22,334 nt of DNA from an uncultured Acetatifactor sp. (GTDB taxonomy: Bacteria > Bacillota > Clostridia > Lachnospirales > Lachnospiraceae): assembly GCA_910587755.1 (NCBI GenBank), contig CAJUNZ010000045.1:1-22334 (forward strand), read 5' to 3'. Below, piece by piece: positions 1-6,666 of this stretch. How positions within the stretch are numbered: position 1 is the stretch's first letter; every line of letters starts with the position of its first letter. The position numbers and the translations under genes were made by a program. The notes below the pieces were generated by a model, which made no database searches, was not told the origin of the DNA, and was given only the letters and a program-made list of their open reading frames with translations.

Positions 1-1562
1 GCCGAGTTCATACAGTTGGTGTACCAGCGGACCATACGGGACATAAAGTCCAAAGGCCCCTTCATCTGCCCCACATAACCCGAGAATGTGATCAGCAGAC
101 CCATTTCAATATCCGCGCCCCCGATAATCATGGCGCCGCCCACGGCCCACACCAGGAAGCTTATGCTGTCCTCCACCGAACAGTAAAGGGCAAAAAACTT
201 ATTGTCACACCGGGCCAGATCCATCTCCGCCGACTTCAACCCGGAATTGTTTTTGGAAAACCTCTTCATCTCCTGTTCCTGCTGCCCGAATGCCTTCACC
301 ACCCGGGCTCCGGTAAAGTTTTCGTTCATCTGCCCCCTAAGCCGCCGGTTGGCCCGGTGCCTTTTGCCGTAGTAATGCCACAGATGGGGCAGCATCCGTC
401 CGCTGATAATCACAAGCACCGGCATCAAGGCCACGGACACCAGCGCCAGCACCGGGTTCAGCAGAAACATAATCACCGTCATGGCCAGCAGGTTCCCCAC
501 ATTGATCAGAAAATATGGGATACCGTCTATAAAGAAATGGGAAATCTCCTCCGCGTCATCGGACACCCTGGTCATCAGTCCTCCGGTCTGCCTTCTGGAG
601 TAAAAACTGATGGAAAGCCTTCCCATGGAGGAAAACACCTGACTCTTGAGCTTTGCCACCACCTCCGGGGCGATCCTTGCCGTGAGCACACCCTGCAGGA
701 TACCCAGAGCCTGCACGGAAATCCTGGCCGTCAGCATGGCGATCACCAGCACCACCAGAGCGGTGCCAAAACGTCCGGCCGGAAGATGCAGCAGCGTCAG
801 AAATTCCTCATCCCGGGCCAGCACCTTGTCATACAGCACCGTACCGCTTAAGTAAGGCCACACCAGATTCAGCCCCGCCGTGCCCAGGTAGCAGAGCATC
901 ATCACCGCAAGAGAGAGTTTATATGGTTTAAAGTAGGAAATCACCCGCAGCAGAATGGAACGCTTGTCCATGCACTTGGGACAGACTTTCCTCTCCTGGT
1001 CGGGATAGATCATGCCGCACTTGGGACAGCACTCCTTTCCCTGCTTCACATCCAGGTCTTCCTTTGTAACTTCCTCTCCCTTCTTGACCTTGTCCATCAC
1101 CCGGCAGAGCCGCTGAAAGGCTTCCATTCTGGTGTTGGAAAAATGGCAAAGGTTCCTCTCCACTCCGTCCATCTGCGCCATCAGCACTCCCGTGGCCACC
1201 TGCCGGAGCACTTCCATCTTACCCACCTTGCTTAAATCAAAAATCTGCAGGGCGGGCTCCTGTGCCTGGGTTCCCGCAGGGAAACTCCCGGCAGCTTTTG
1301 CCCGGGATTTCCCGGAAGCCGCCGGGCTGCCGGGCCCTGTGCCCGGCTCCGCCGTAAGCCATCCGCCATAACCGCCGAAACGGTACTCTGCCTTCTCCGA
1401 ATAGGGATATACTCCATAGAGCAGTTTCTCCCTGGTCAAGGCCACAATAGAATCACAAAATCGGTACTCCTCATCAAAGTCGGCTGCGGCGGCAAAGATT
1501 ACATCCTCTTTGCCGATGCCGTACTTCTGAATCACTCTGATAAAACTTTCCGGTAAATTCAT
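1..1562 (-). CDS. ABC exporter with N-terminal PH-like domain and zinc ribbon (partial, 3' end outside window)
   Basis: The frame is open from the ATG at 1562 to the window edge, giving 520 residues without a stop; the nucleotide-binding domain must lie beyond position 1. A strong ribosome binding site (GTGGAGGGTAAA) sets the start. Residues about 20-160 look like a bacterial PH-like domain (DSIVALTREKLLYG resembles its 'lTnkRLi' strand), with a Gly/Ala/Pro-rich insert at about 62-105. Residues 179-197 hold two CPKC pairs, a zinc-ribbon pattern. From about 203 there is a type IV ABC exporter membrane domain; RRQTGGLMTRVSDD and QQEQEMKRFSKNN are typical of its intracellular loops. By family it should be an ATP-driven exporter acting as a dimer; the substrate is unknown. 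Some ABC exporters of this layout sit beside DUF1854 proteins, but that neighbour would be outside the window. The family call is firm; the PH-like assignment is by eye. Confidence 0.85.
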   Translation of the reverse strand, partial: MNLPESFIRVIQKYGIGKEDVIFAAAADFDEEYRFCDSIVALTREKLLYGVYPYSEKAEYRFGGYGGWLTAEPGTGPGSPAASGKSRAKAAGSFPAGTQAQEPALQIFDLSKVGKMEVLRQVATGVLMAQMDGVERNLCHFSNTRMEAFQRLCRVMDKVKKGEEVTKEDLDVKQGKECCPKCGMIYPDQERKVCPKCMDKRSILLRVISYFKPYKLSLAVMMLCYLGTAGLNLVWPYLSGTVLYDKVLARDEEFLTLLHLPAGRFGTALVVLVIAMLTARISVQALGILQGVLTARIAPEVVAKLKSQVFSSMGRLSISFYSRRQTGGLMTRVSDDAEEISHFFIDGIPYFLINVGNLLAMTVIMFLLNPVLALVSVALMPVLVIISGRMLPHLWHYYGKRHRANRRLRGQMNENFTGARVVKAFGQQEQEMKRFSKNNSGLKSAEMDLARCDNKFFALYCSVEDSISFLVWAVGGAMIIGGADIEMGLLITFSGYVGQMKGPLDFMSRMVRWYTNCMNS

Positions 1563-1665
1563 TTTACCCTCCACTTTCTGTCCCGGGCCGGTGTGCATGC
1601 AAAATATACCCTCAAGCAGGAAAATGCCCTTGGAAAAGCTCCTTCCCTGCCCGCCGCGCATAAAA

Positions 1666-1703
1666 AAAGACCACTGCTCCTATGGACGCGGTGATCTGTC
1701 TTT
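1666..1703 (-). terminator. attenuator-like intrinsic terminator in the ABC exporter leader
   Basis: Read on the minus strand, AAAGAC and GTCTTT form the outer stem. The inner arms CACCGCGTCC and GGAGCAGTG pair imperfectly around an ATA loop. Seven U residues follow (positions 1668-1662). It lies after the short leader ORF and about 100 bases before the ABC start, so transcription from the upstream promoter must pass it to reach the gene. Confidence 0.65.
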
Positions 1704-1747
1704 CATCTCTATTTCCATGCACTGATACACATAGACTGTCGATATAC

Positions 1748-1816
1748 TCAATCTACTCCCCCGGGAGACAACTCTTTCTTTCTCTGTAAAATTATCATGG
1801 TATCATTGGTCCTCAT
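1748..1816 (-). CDS. 22-residue leader peptide candidate upstream of the ABC exporter
   Basis: A short ORF beginning MRTNDTMIILQ and ending SPGGVD, stop TGA at 1748-1750. Its ribosome binding site is near perfect (AAAGGAGG seven bases before the ATG), and the ATG lies about 40 bases after the predicted transcription start. The final codons (SPGG) are encoded in an inverted repeat (CTCCC/GGGAG), so a ribosome there would melt a hairpin. An intrinsic terminator follows 44 bases later, then the ABC gene. This is the layout of a translation-controlled attenuator, as known for leaders of many resistance genes. The peptide matches nothing I recognise, and it is not rich in any one amino acid that would point to amino-acid attenuation. 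Confidence 0.55.
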   Translation of the reverse strand: MRTNDTMIILQRKKELSPGGVD

Positions 1817-1863
1817 TTTGCTGCCTCCTTTCTTAAATTATTATTGTTTGCCAAGATAGGTTC

Positions 1864-1892
1864 AGTATAAGCTTCTCGGAAAAATATGTCAA
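1864..1892 (-). promoter_or_regulatory. sigma-A promoter for the leader peptide and ABC exporter
   Basis: On the minus strand, TTGACA (1892-1887) and TATACT (1869-1864) are separated by exactly 17 bases. The -35 is perfect and the -10 matches five of six bases. The predicted start, near 1857, is about 40 bases before the leader-peptide ATG. Confidence 0.75.
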
Positions 1893-1973
1893 CCGTTTTT
1901 TGTGCTTTTTTATGTCCTTTTTTCCGGCTGCCATTCTGGGTACGGATATGCAAAAACTCCATCTGTTCTCCCC

Positions 1974-2002
1974 TTGCATCCCCATACATTTTATGCTATG
2001 GT
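1974..2002 (+). promoter_or_regulatory. possible promoter for the HAD phosphatase
   Basis: TTGCAT and TATGGT are 17 bases apart, about 110 bases before the HAD start. Both boxes are only partial matches. It would be divergent from the ABC leader promoter at 1864-1892. Confidence 0.35.
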
Positions 2003-2114
2003 AATATTTCCATACAGGTATTCCACTGCCACAGTTCCAGGAATCATATCATGACAAAACTGCCTGCCAAAGCAAAGTCCAGCGGACTTAAAAAGATTTC
2101 ATCAAGGAGGAAGC

Positions 2115-2951
2115 ATGAACGAAAAATTGGACAGACTCAGACAAAAGAAATTATTTTTATTTGATATAGACGGCACCATCGCTGTCGGGGACACCCTCTA
2201 CAAGGGCACCGCCGCGCTGCTCCGGCATATTGAATCCATTGGAGGAAGGGCTTTTTATATCACTAACAATTCTACCCGCAGCGGCAGGGATTATGTGGAG
2301 AAATTCCGCCGCTCCTTCCACCTTGAAACCCAGGAGGAACAGTTTGTCACCTCGGGCTATATGACCCTGCGGTTCCTGACAGAGAATTTTTCAGACAAAA
2401 AAATCTTCCTTTTGGGCACCGCCTCTTTTGCGGAAGAACTCCGGCGCAGCGGCCTTCACATCACCGAAGAGGCGGAGGAGGGCATAGACTGTGTGGTAGC
2501 GGCTTACGACAGCGAGCTCACCTACGGCAAACTGGTGCAGGCCTGCAGGGTGCTCTCCACCACCCAGGTTCCCTTCTACGCCACCAACCCGGACCTGTGC
2601 TGCCCCATTGACTTTGGTTTTATCCCTGACTGCGGCGCTATCTGCAGCATGCTCACCGCCTCCACCGGCAGGGAACCTGTCTACCTGGGAAAACCCAGCC
2701 CCCAGGTGGTGGAACTGTGTCTCTCCCTGTCCGGCTTCTCCAGAGAAGAGACTCTGGTGGTAGGGGACCGGCTCTACACCGACATTGCCTGCGGCATCAA
2801 CGCCGGAGTGGACACCTGTGTGCTCTTTACCGGTGAAGCCAGGCCCTCCCATATGGCGGACACCCCCTACCCTGCTGACTACTACTTTGCCGATATACAG
2901 GAGCTCTTCCTGCACTGTGCCCCGGCGGCAGAATCCCCCGGCTGCCTGTAA
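2115..2951 (+). CDS. HAD-IIA family hydrolase (NagD / p-nitrophenylphosphatase-like)
   Basis: 278 residues, the usual length for the family, with AAGGAGG just before the ATG. All four HAD motifs are visible: motif I FDIDGT with nucleophile D17 and acid/base D19; motif II ITNNST with T50; motif III GKPSP with K193; motif IV VVGDRLYTD with D218 and D223. The region between motifs II and III fits the C2a cap of subfamily IIA. Members are Mg2+-dependent cytosolic phosphatases of sugar phosphates, nucleotides or phosphoglycolate; the substrate cannot be read from sequence. It converges on the DegV gene with a 26-base gap, in which I see only a weak GCAGG/CCTGC hairpin without a T tract. Confidence 0.9.
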   Translation: MNEKLDRLRQKKLFLFDIDGTIAVGDTLYKGTAALLRHIESIGGRAFYITNNSTRSGRDYVEKFRRSFHLETQEEQFVTSGYMTLRFLTENFSDKKIFLLGTASFAEELRRSGLHITEEAEEGIDCVVAAYDSELTYGKLVQACRVLSTTQVPFYATNPDLCCPIDFGFIPDCGAICSMLTASTGREPVYLGKPSPQVVELCLSLSGFSREETLVVGDRLYTDIACGINAGVDTCVLFTGEARPSHMADTPYPADYYFADIQELFLHCAPAAESPGCL

Positions 2952-2977
2952 TCAGTGCAGGGATGGCGCCTGCCCTC

Positions 2978-3877
2978 TCAGAGCGCTTTCTCGATTACTC
3001 CAAATCCCAGGGGATAGGGCCCTGTGTGTACGCTGATGGTGGCTCCGATCTGGTAGATGGGAATATCCTCTATGGAAAATCCTCTGGCCTGCAGTGTCTC
3101 CAGAGCATGGGCCCTGAAATCCACCGCCTCCTCATAGTCGTACCCAAAACCAATCGTGATGCTAAAACGGTCTACCCCCTTACCGCTCTCCTTGAGATAT
3201 TCTATCAGAAGTTCCAGGGCCTTGTCCGTGGTGCGCCTTCTGCCCCGCCCAATACCTGAAGGGAAAATCTCCCCCTCCCTCAAGGTGATAACGGGGCGGA
3301 TGCCCAGGACGCTGCCTGCCACCGACGCCACTTTTCCAATCCGCCCGCCGTGTTTAAGGTATTCCATGTCTCCCACGGTAAAAAAGATCCTGCCGCTTCC
3401 CTTGATCTCCTCCAGACGGGCCGCCGCCTCCTCACAGCCCATGCCGCTGTCCCGCAATGCCGCCGCCTCCAGCACAAAGAGCCCCTGCAGCACCGTGTTC
3501 ACACAGGAGTCAATGACGGTGATTCGAGCCTCCGGGTACTCCTCCAGAACCGCATTCCTGGCATTCACGGCCGACTGCATGGAACCGCTGAACTTGGTGG
3601 TGATACAGATACAGATCACCGGCATCCCCTGCTCTGCGTAAGGCATGAAAACATCTATATAATCCTGTGTGGAGGGCATGGAAGATTTGGGATACACGCC
3701 TTTTTTGTCAACCATCTGCTGGTAAAAGTCCCTGATTCCAATCTCCACATTTTCCTTATAATAATGTTCATCGTCAAAGGAGACATAAAATGGAACAACC
3801 GTAATGTTTTTCTCTTCTGCAAGCTCCTGGGGCAGGTCGCAGGAGCCGTCACTGATGATATGAAATGCTTCTTTCAT
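2978..3877 (-). CDS. DegV family protein (fatty-acid-binding, FakB-like)
   Basis: 299 residues, slightly longer than the usual 280. Family landmarks are in order: SDGSCDLP at 9-16, the SSMPSTQDY segment near 64, TTKFSGSMQSA near 92, YLKHGGRIG near 172 and HTGPYPLG near 286. DegV/FakB proteins bind a fatty acid and present it to the kinase FakA for phosphorylation and entry into phospholipid synthesis. No FakA is in this window, so a role in fatty-acid activation is inferred from family only. The ATG at 3877 is preceded by a GGAAAGG ribosome binding site. It is convergent with the HAD gene and seems to be transcribed alone. Confidence 0.92.
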   Translation of the reverse strand: MKEAFHIISDGSCDLPQELAEEKNITVVPFYVSFDDEHYYKENVEIGIRDFYQQMVDKKGVYPKSSMPSTQDYIDVFMPYAEQGMPVICICITTKFSGSMQSAVNARNAVLEEYPEARITVIDSCVNTVLQGLFVLEAAALRDSGMGCEEAAARLEEIKGSGRIFFTVGDMEYLKHGGRIGKVASVAGSVLGIRPVITLREGEIFPSGIGRGRRRTTDKALELLIEYLKESGKGVDRFSITIGFGYDYEEAVDFRAHALETLQARGFSIEDIPIYQIGATISVHTGPYPLGFGVIEKAL

Positions 3878-3904
3878 TCGCCATTACCTTTCCCGAAAGT
3901 ATAT

Positions 3905-3919
3905 TTGTATGATATACAA
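3905..3919. promoter_or_regulatory. palindromic operator candidate in the degV promoter
   Basis: TTGTAT-GAT-ATACAA is a perfect 6-3-6 inverted repeat over the likely -10 box of degV. Size and position suit a dimeric repressor; the half-site resembles some GntR-type sites (GTATAC core), but I cannot name a regulator. Confidence 0.3.
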
Positions 3920-3944
3920 TACCACTTCCTGTCCAAAATAGCAA
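3909..3944 (-). promoter_or_regulatory. degV promoter region
   Basis: Two overlapping minus-strand readings are possible: TTGCTA (3944-3939), 17 bases, TATTGT (3921-3916); or TTGGAC (3936-3931), 16 bases, TATCAT (3914-3909). Both place the start 20-40 bases before the DegV ATG, and both -10 boxes fall in the palindrome listed next. Confidence 0.4.
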
Positions 3945-4089
3945 CAGTTTTTCCTCCCTTTATTTCTTCCTGCAGCATCCATACCCCGACTCGTAGTTTT
4001 CATAACCGCATGCGCGGGCTATTCATCAGCCGCTCCGTCTGAACTGTTACTACCCATTACCAGGCGCACCACCCTGCTGAAAAATGACA
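3945..4089. other. gene-free stretch between degV and the DUF4869 pair
   Basis: Part of a 319-base gap (3878-4196) between two divergently transcribed units. Apart from the two promoters and the palindrome listed separately, I see no convincing ORF with a ribosome binding site, no terminator and no repeat. Confidence 0.5.
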
Positions 4090-4118
4090 TTGCCAGGTAA
4101 GACATAATATATTATAAT
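4090..4118 (+). promoter_or_regulatory. strong promoter for the DUF4869-ATPase pair
   Basis: TTGCCA (4090-4095) and a perfect TATAAT (4113-4118) are 17 bases apart. The predicted start near 4125 leaves a 70-base leader containing a small GGATT/AATCC hairpin before the ribosome binding site. The pair therefore seems to be its own transcription unit. Confidence 0.75.
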
Positions 4119-4196
4119 ACTTGAGAATAGATAACTGTTACGGATTAACAAATCCAGACAAGTAAAATGTAAAGAAAACCAGTTTATGGAGGTATT

Positions 4197-4643
4197 ATGC
4201 TGCACATAAAAATAACCAGCGAAATATCCAATGAATTTGTACATGATATAGACGCATATTTTGATTCAACATATGACCCTGACTGGATAGATAATGATTT
4301 TTCCAAGGCTCTTATTGAAGCTGTTGACAAATCCCATGTGGTTGCCCCAAGAATTATTGACAGCCCTTATCTGGGATATGTGGATCCAACGCACTTATCC
4401 GGCGGAGTTAAATGTGTATTATGTCTTATGTTCGATTCTAATAGAAACTTTGATATAACTGTATGTGGGGATAACTGCGCTGAGTGGATTCAGTCTGTCG
4501 CTGCTAATAAGGATATAACAGTAAAATTAGATTATCTTATGAAATTTGTCGATAAAAAACCTTTTGATATTCATGTCATGAATAATGATTCCTACCCGTG
4601 CAGTGCGAAAGAATTTGCTGATATTTATTGTGAGGTGAGATAA
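4197..4643 (+). CDS. DUF4869 family protein
   Basis: 148 residues with a clear ribosome binding site (TGGAGGTATT) before the ATG. I recognise the DUF4869 pattern: an N-terminal strand followed by YFDSTYDPDWI, then SPYLGYVDPTHLSGGVKCVL at about 57-76 and VCGDNCAEWI at about 90-99. No function is known to me for this family, and I see no signal peptide or membrane segment, so it is probably cytosolic. Its stop overlaps the start of the ATPase gene (TAATG), pointing to coupled translation and a shared role. The gene is much richer in A+T than its neighbours (14 of 60 bases are G or C at 4501-4560), which suggests acquisition by transfer. Confidence 0.8.
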   Translation: MLHIKITSEISNEFVHDIDAYFDSTYDPDWIDNDFSKALIEAVDKSHVVAPRIIDSPYLGYVDPTHLSGGVKCVLCLMFDSNRNFDITVCGDNCAEWIQSVAANKDITVKLDYLMKFVDKKPFDIHVMNNDSYPCSAKEFADIYCEVR

Positions 4644-5605
4644 TGCGGGGTATACACTGGTTAAAAATTGTTACAAAAGATTGTAAGTACAACCTTACTC
4701 TCCGGCGTAATATTACGGTTGTACGCGGCGACAGTGGAACCGGTAAATCTTCTATAGTAAAGCATGTACGTAGATACCTTGAATCTAACGGCGACTACAA
4801 CATTACCCTCGAAAGTGACTGTAATGTTGTGGTTCTTAGCGGAGACTTTGAACTGGATTCCTATAAATTATCCAAAACCAACAATTCAATCATCATAATT
4901 GATGAGGGAGTGAGATACCTGGGTTCTAATGAATTTAAGCATTGTGTGGAGGACTCATCAAATTATTTTGTTCTAATTACCAGATGCAATCTGAGCAACC
5001 TGCCTTTTAGCTATAAAGAAATATACTCCTTGGTAACAAGAAAAAATAATGGAGAATTTATTACTGAGAACCGTGAACTGTTTGAAAATCATGTGACTTC
5101 CTCTGTTAAAATGGATTGTATTTTAACAGAGGATTCCAATAGCGGCAGGGATATGTTAAAGGAAATATTTGGCTCCAAAGTTGATAGCTCATTTGACGGC
5201 GGTAACAGCTCATTACTCACTTCAATCAGAAAACATTGCGACCGCGGTCTTTCCGTCCTTGCTATTGCTGATGGTGCTGCATTTGGCAACTATATAGGAG
5301 ACATACTCTCCTACATAGAATATTCAAATGTCCCCTGTGTGCTGTGGCTACCTGAGTCCTTTGATGTATTACTACTATCTGGAATTGTGCATAGAAATGA
5401 CATCCCCAAGATATTGGACGAACCTTACAATTATATTTATTCTGAAGAATTTATTTCCTGGGAAAGATATTTCACTCATTTGGTGGAGGAAATATCAAGT
5501 GCATCCGGTCATCATTATAATAAACATTCCTTAAACAAAAGATACAAAACAAGCGGCAATATCATAAAGTTTATTAACGCAATGCCCAAAGAAATTCGGC
5601 CATAA
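4643..5605 (+). CDS. P-loop ATPase partner of the DUF4869 protein, with possible TOPRIM-like second half
   Basis: 320 residues starting at the ATG in the TAATG overlap with the DUF4869 stop. The Walker A motif GDSGTGKSS is at 29-37, preceded by an ABC/SMC-like NITVVRGDSG start. The Walker B strand SIIIIDEG is at 82-89, and LITRCNLSNLPFSY at about 111-124 looks like a sensor strand. There is little room for a long coiled coil or a full ABC signature, so the ATPase core is compact. The second half contains LTEDSNSG (E163) and LAIADGAAFG (D210), which lie where a TOPRIM fold puts its Glu and first Asp, but the second Asp of the usual DxD is missing. An OLD-like ATPase-nuclease is one reading; a regulatory NTPase is another. 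I cannot assign a reaction. It is AT-rich like its partner. Confidence 0.75.
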   Translation: MRGIHWLKIVTKDCKYNLTLRRNITVVRGDSGTGKSSIVKHVRRYLESNGDYNITLESDCNVVVLSGDFELDSYKLSKTNNSIIIIDEGVRYLGSNEFKHCVEDSSNYFVLITRCNLSNLPFSYKEIYSLVTRKNNGEFITENRELFENHVTSSVKMDCILTEDSNSGRDMLKEIFGSKVDSSFDGGNSSLLTSIRKHCDRGLSVLAIADGAAFGNYIGDILSYIEYSNVPCVLWLPESFDVLLLSGIVHRNDIPKILDEPYNYIYSEEFISWERYFTHLVEEISSASGHHYNKHSLNKRYKTSGNIIKFINAMPKEIRP

Positions 5606-5666
5606 TGTGTAATTTTAAAAAATCAGAGCAGAAAATTAACATCATCTTATGGTCAGGCAGCGCAAA

Positions 5667-5683
5667 GTATGATAAAATCATAC
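5667..5683. promoter_or_regulatory. palindrome over the likely -10 box of the epimerase gene
   Basis: GTATGAT-AAA-ATCATAC is a perfect 7-3-7 inverted repeat 65 bases before the epimerase ATG. Within it lie TATGAT (5668-5673) and TAAAAT (5673-5678), either of which could be a -10; I find no good -35. Placement suits a repressor operator. It is not followed by a T tract, so it does not read as a terminator for the ATPase gene. Confidence 0.3.
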
Positions 5684-5747
5684 ATGGAATAACTCATTTG
5701 GAGGAATTTTTTCCATCCATTCACACAAAATTCAGGAGGGATTTTCC

Positions 5748-6560
5748 ATGAACACAACACCCATCACCATCCGCAATGAATGCGCTTCCGTTACCTGTCA
5801 GGCCCACGGGGCAGAACTGCTGTCCTATAAGACTGCCGCAGGAAAAGAATACATGTGGCAGAAGGATCCCCAGTACTGGGCCAAGACTTCCCCGGTGCTC
5901 TTCCCCTATATCGGCGCAGTGCCCGAGACCGTCACCATCCACGGCACCCAGTACGCCATTCCCCGCCACGGCTTTGTAAAAGACGCAGATTTCGAGATTG
6001 CGCGCCAGGATGAAGACTGTGTGGTATTGCAGACTCAGTCCAGCGATTTCACTTCTTCCGTCTATCCTTACGATTTCCGCTTTACCGTAACCTTCCGCCT
6101 GGCAGGCCCCGCCCTGGAAGTAACCTACGGCGTGGCCAACTTAGGCAGCCAGGAAATGCCCTTCCTGGTGGGGGGACATCCCGCCTTTTTCTGCCCCATG
6201 GAGGAAGGAGAAACCTTTGAGGAGTACAAGCTGGTGTTTGGGGACGAAGCCGTTCCCGATCTGCACCTGGCTTATTCCCTGTTCGACAATGACGCCATCC
6301 TTTATGAGAACCTGCAGAACCGCAGTGTCAGGCTGATCCATGGGCAGACAGGAAAAGGCCTGCGCTTTGACTTCCCTGATTACCCCAGTGTAGCTTTCTG
6401 GACTCCTGTAAAAAAGGACGCTCCCTTTCTCTGCATTGAACCCTGGTGCGGCGGCACCATGGACCAGGTGCCTGACACGGATATGCTGAAAAAGAAATAT
6501 GTCCAGTTCCTGGCTGGAAACAGCGCAAAGGACTATCGCTTCTCCTTTATGCCCTGTTGA
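5748..6560 (+). CDS. aldose 1-epimerase family protein (LacX-type mutarotase)
   Basis: 270 residues with GGAGGGATTTTCC before the ATG. The galactose-mutarotase-like signature residues are present: IPRHGF with H74, GGHPAFFCP with H144, and FLCIEPWCG with E231, the expected catalytic base. Length and the LFPYIG / HPAF motifs match the LacX/YphB subgroup rather than GalM. These enzymes interconvert alpha and beta anomers of aldoses or sugar phosphates in the cytosol. No sugar operon surrounds it, so the substrate is open. It is convergent with the MutS2-like gene, and a two-way terminator lies between them. Confidence 0.88.
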   Translation: MNTTPITIRNECASVTCQAHGAELLSYKTAAGKEYMWQKDPQYWAKTSPVLFPYIGAVPETVTIHGTQYAIPRHGFVKDADFEIARQDEDCVVLQTQSSDFTSSVYPYDFRFTVTFRLAGPALEVTYGVANLGSQEMPFLVGGHPAFFCPMEEGETFEEYKLVFGDEAVPDLHLAYSLFDNDAILYENLQNRSVRLIHGQTGKGLRFDFPDYPSVAFWTPVKKDAPFLCIEPWCGGTMDQVPDTDMLKKKYVQFLAGNSAKDYRFSFMPC

Positions 6561-6632
6561 TCCAGGGACGCGGAAGATCCCCATTTTACAGGCTGTTTGT
6601 CCGGCTTATTTGAAAAAGGATATCCAGGAAGG

Positions 6633-6666
6633 CGGCCCGCTTTAAGCCGGGCCGTCTTCGCTTTCT
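6633..6666. terminator. two-way terminator between epimerase and MutS2-like gene
   Basis: CGGCCCG (6633-6639) pairs with CGGGCCG (6648-6654) around an 8-base loop that contains the stop codon of the minus-strand gene. On the plus strand it is followed by TCTTCGCTTTCT, on the minus strand by CCTTCC and later TTTTTC. The stem is strong but the T tracts are broken. Confidence 0.5.

Noticed and set aside
1886..2164. 92-codon plus-strand frame over the HAD promoter region
   Set aside because: No ribosome binding site and unnatural composition; the HAD gene starts inside it in another frame with a strong site.
2952..2990. GCAGG/CCTGC hairpin between the HAD and DegV genes as a terminator
   Set aside because: Only five base pairs and no T tract on either strand.
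4050..4244. 64-codon minus-strand frame ending FQQGGAPGNG, slightly like the FQQDNAP motif of some transposases
   Set aside because: It overlaps the start and promoter of the DUF4869 gene, has no ribosome binding site and no other transposase motif. The resemblance is too short.
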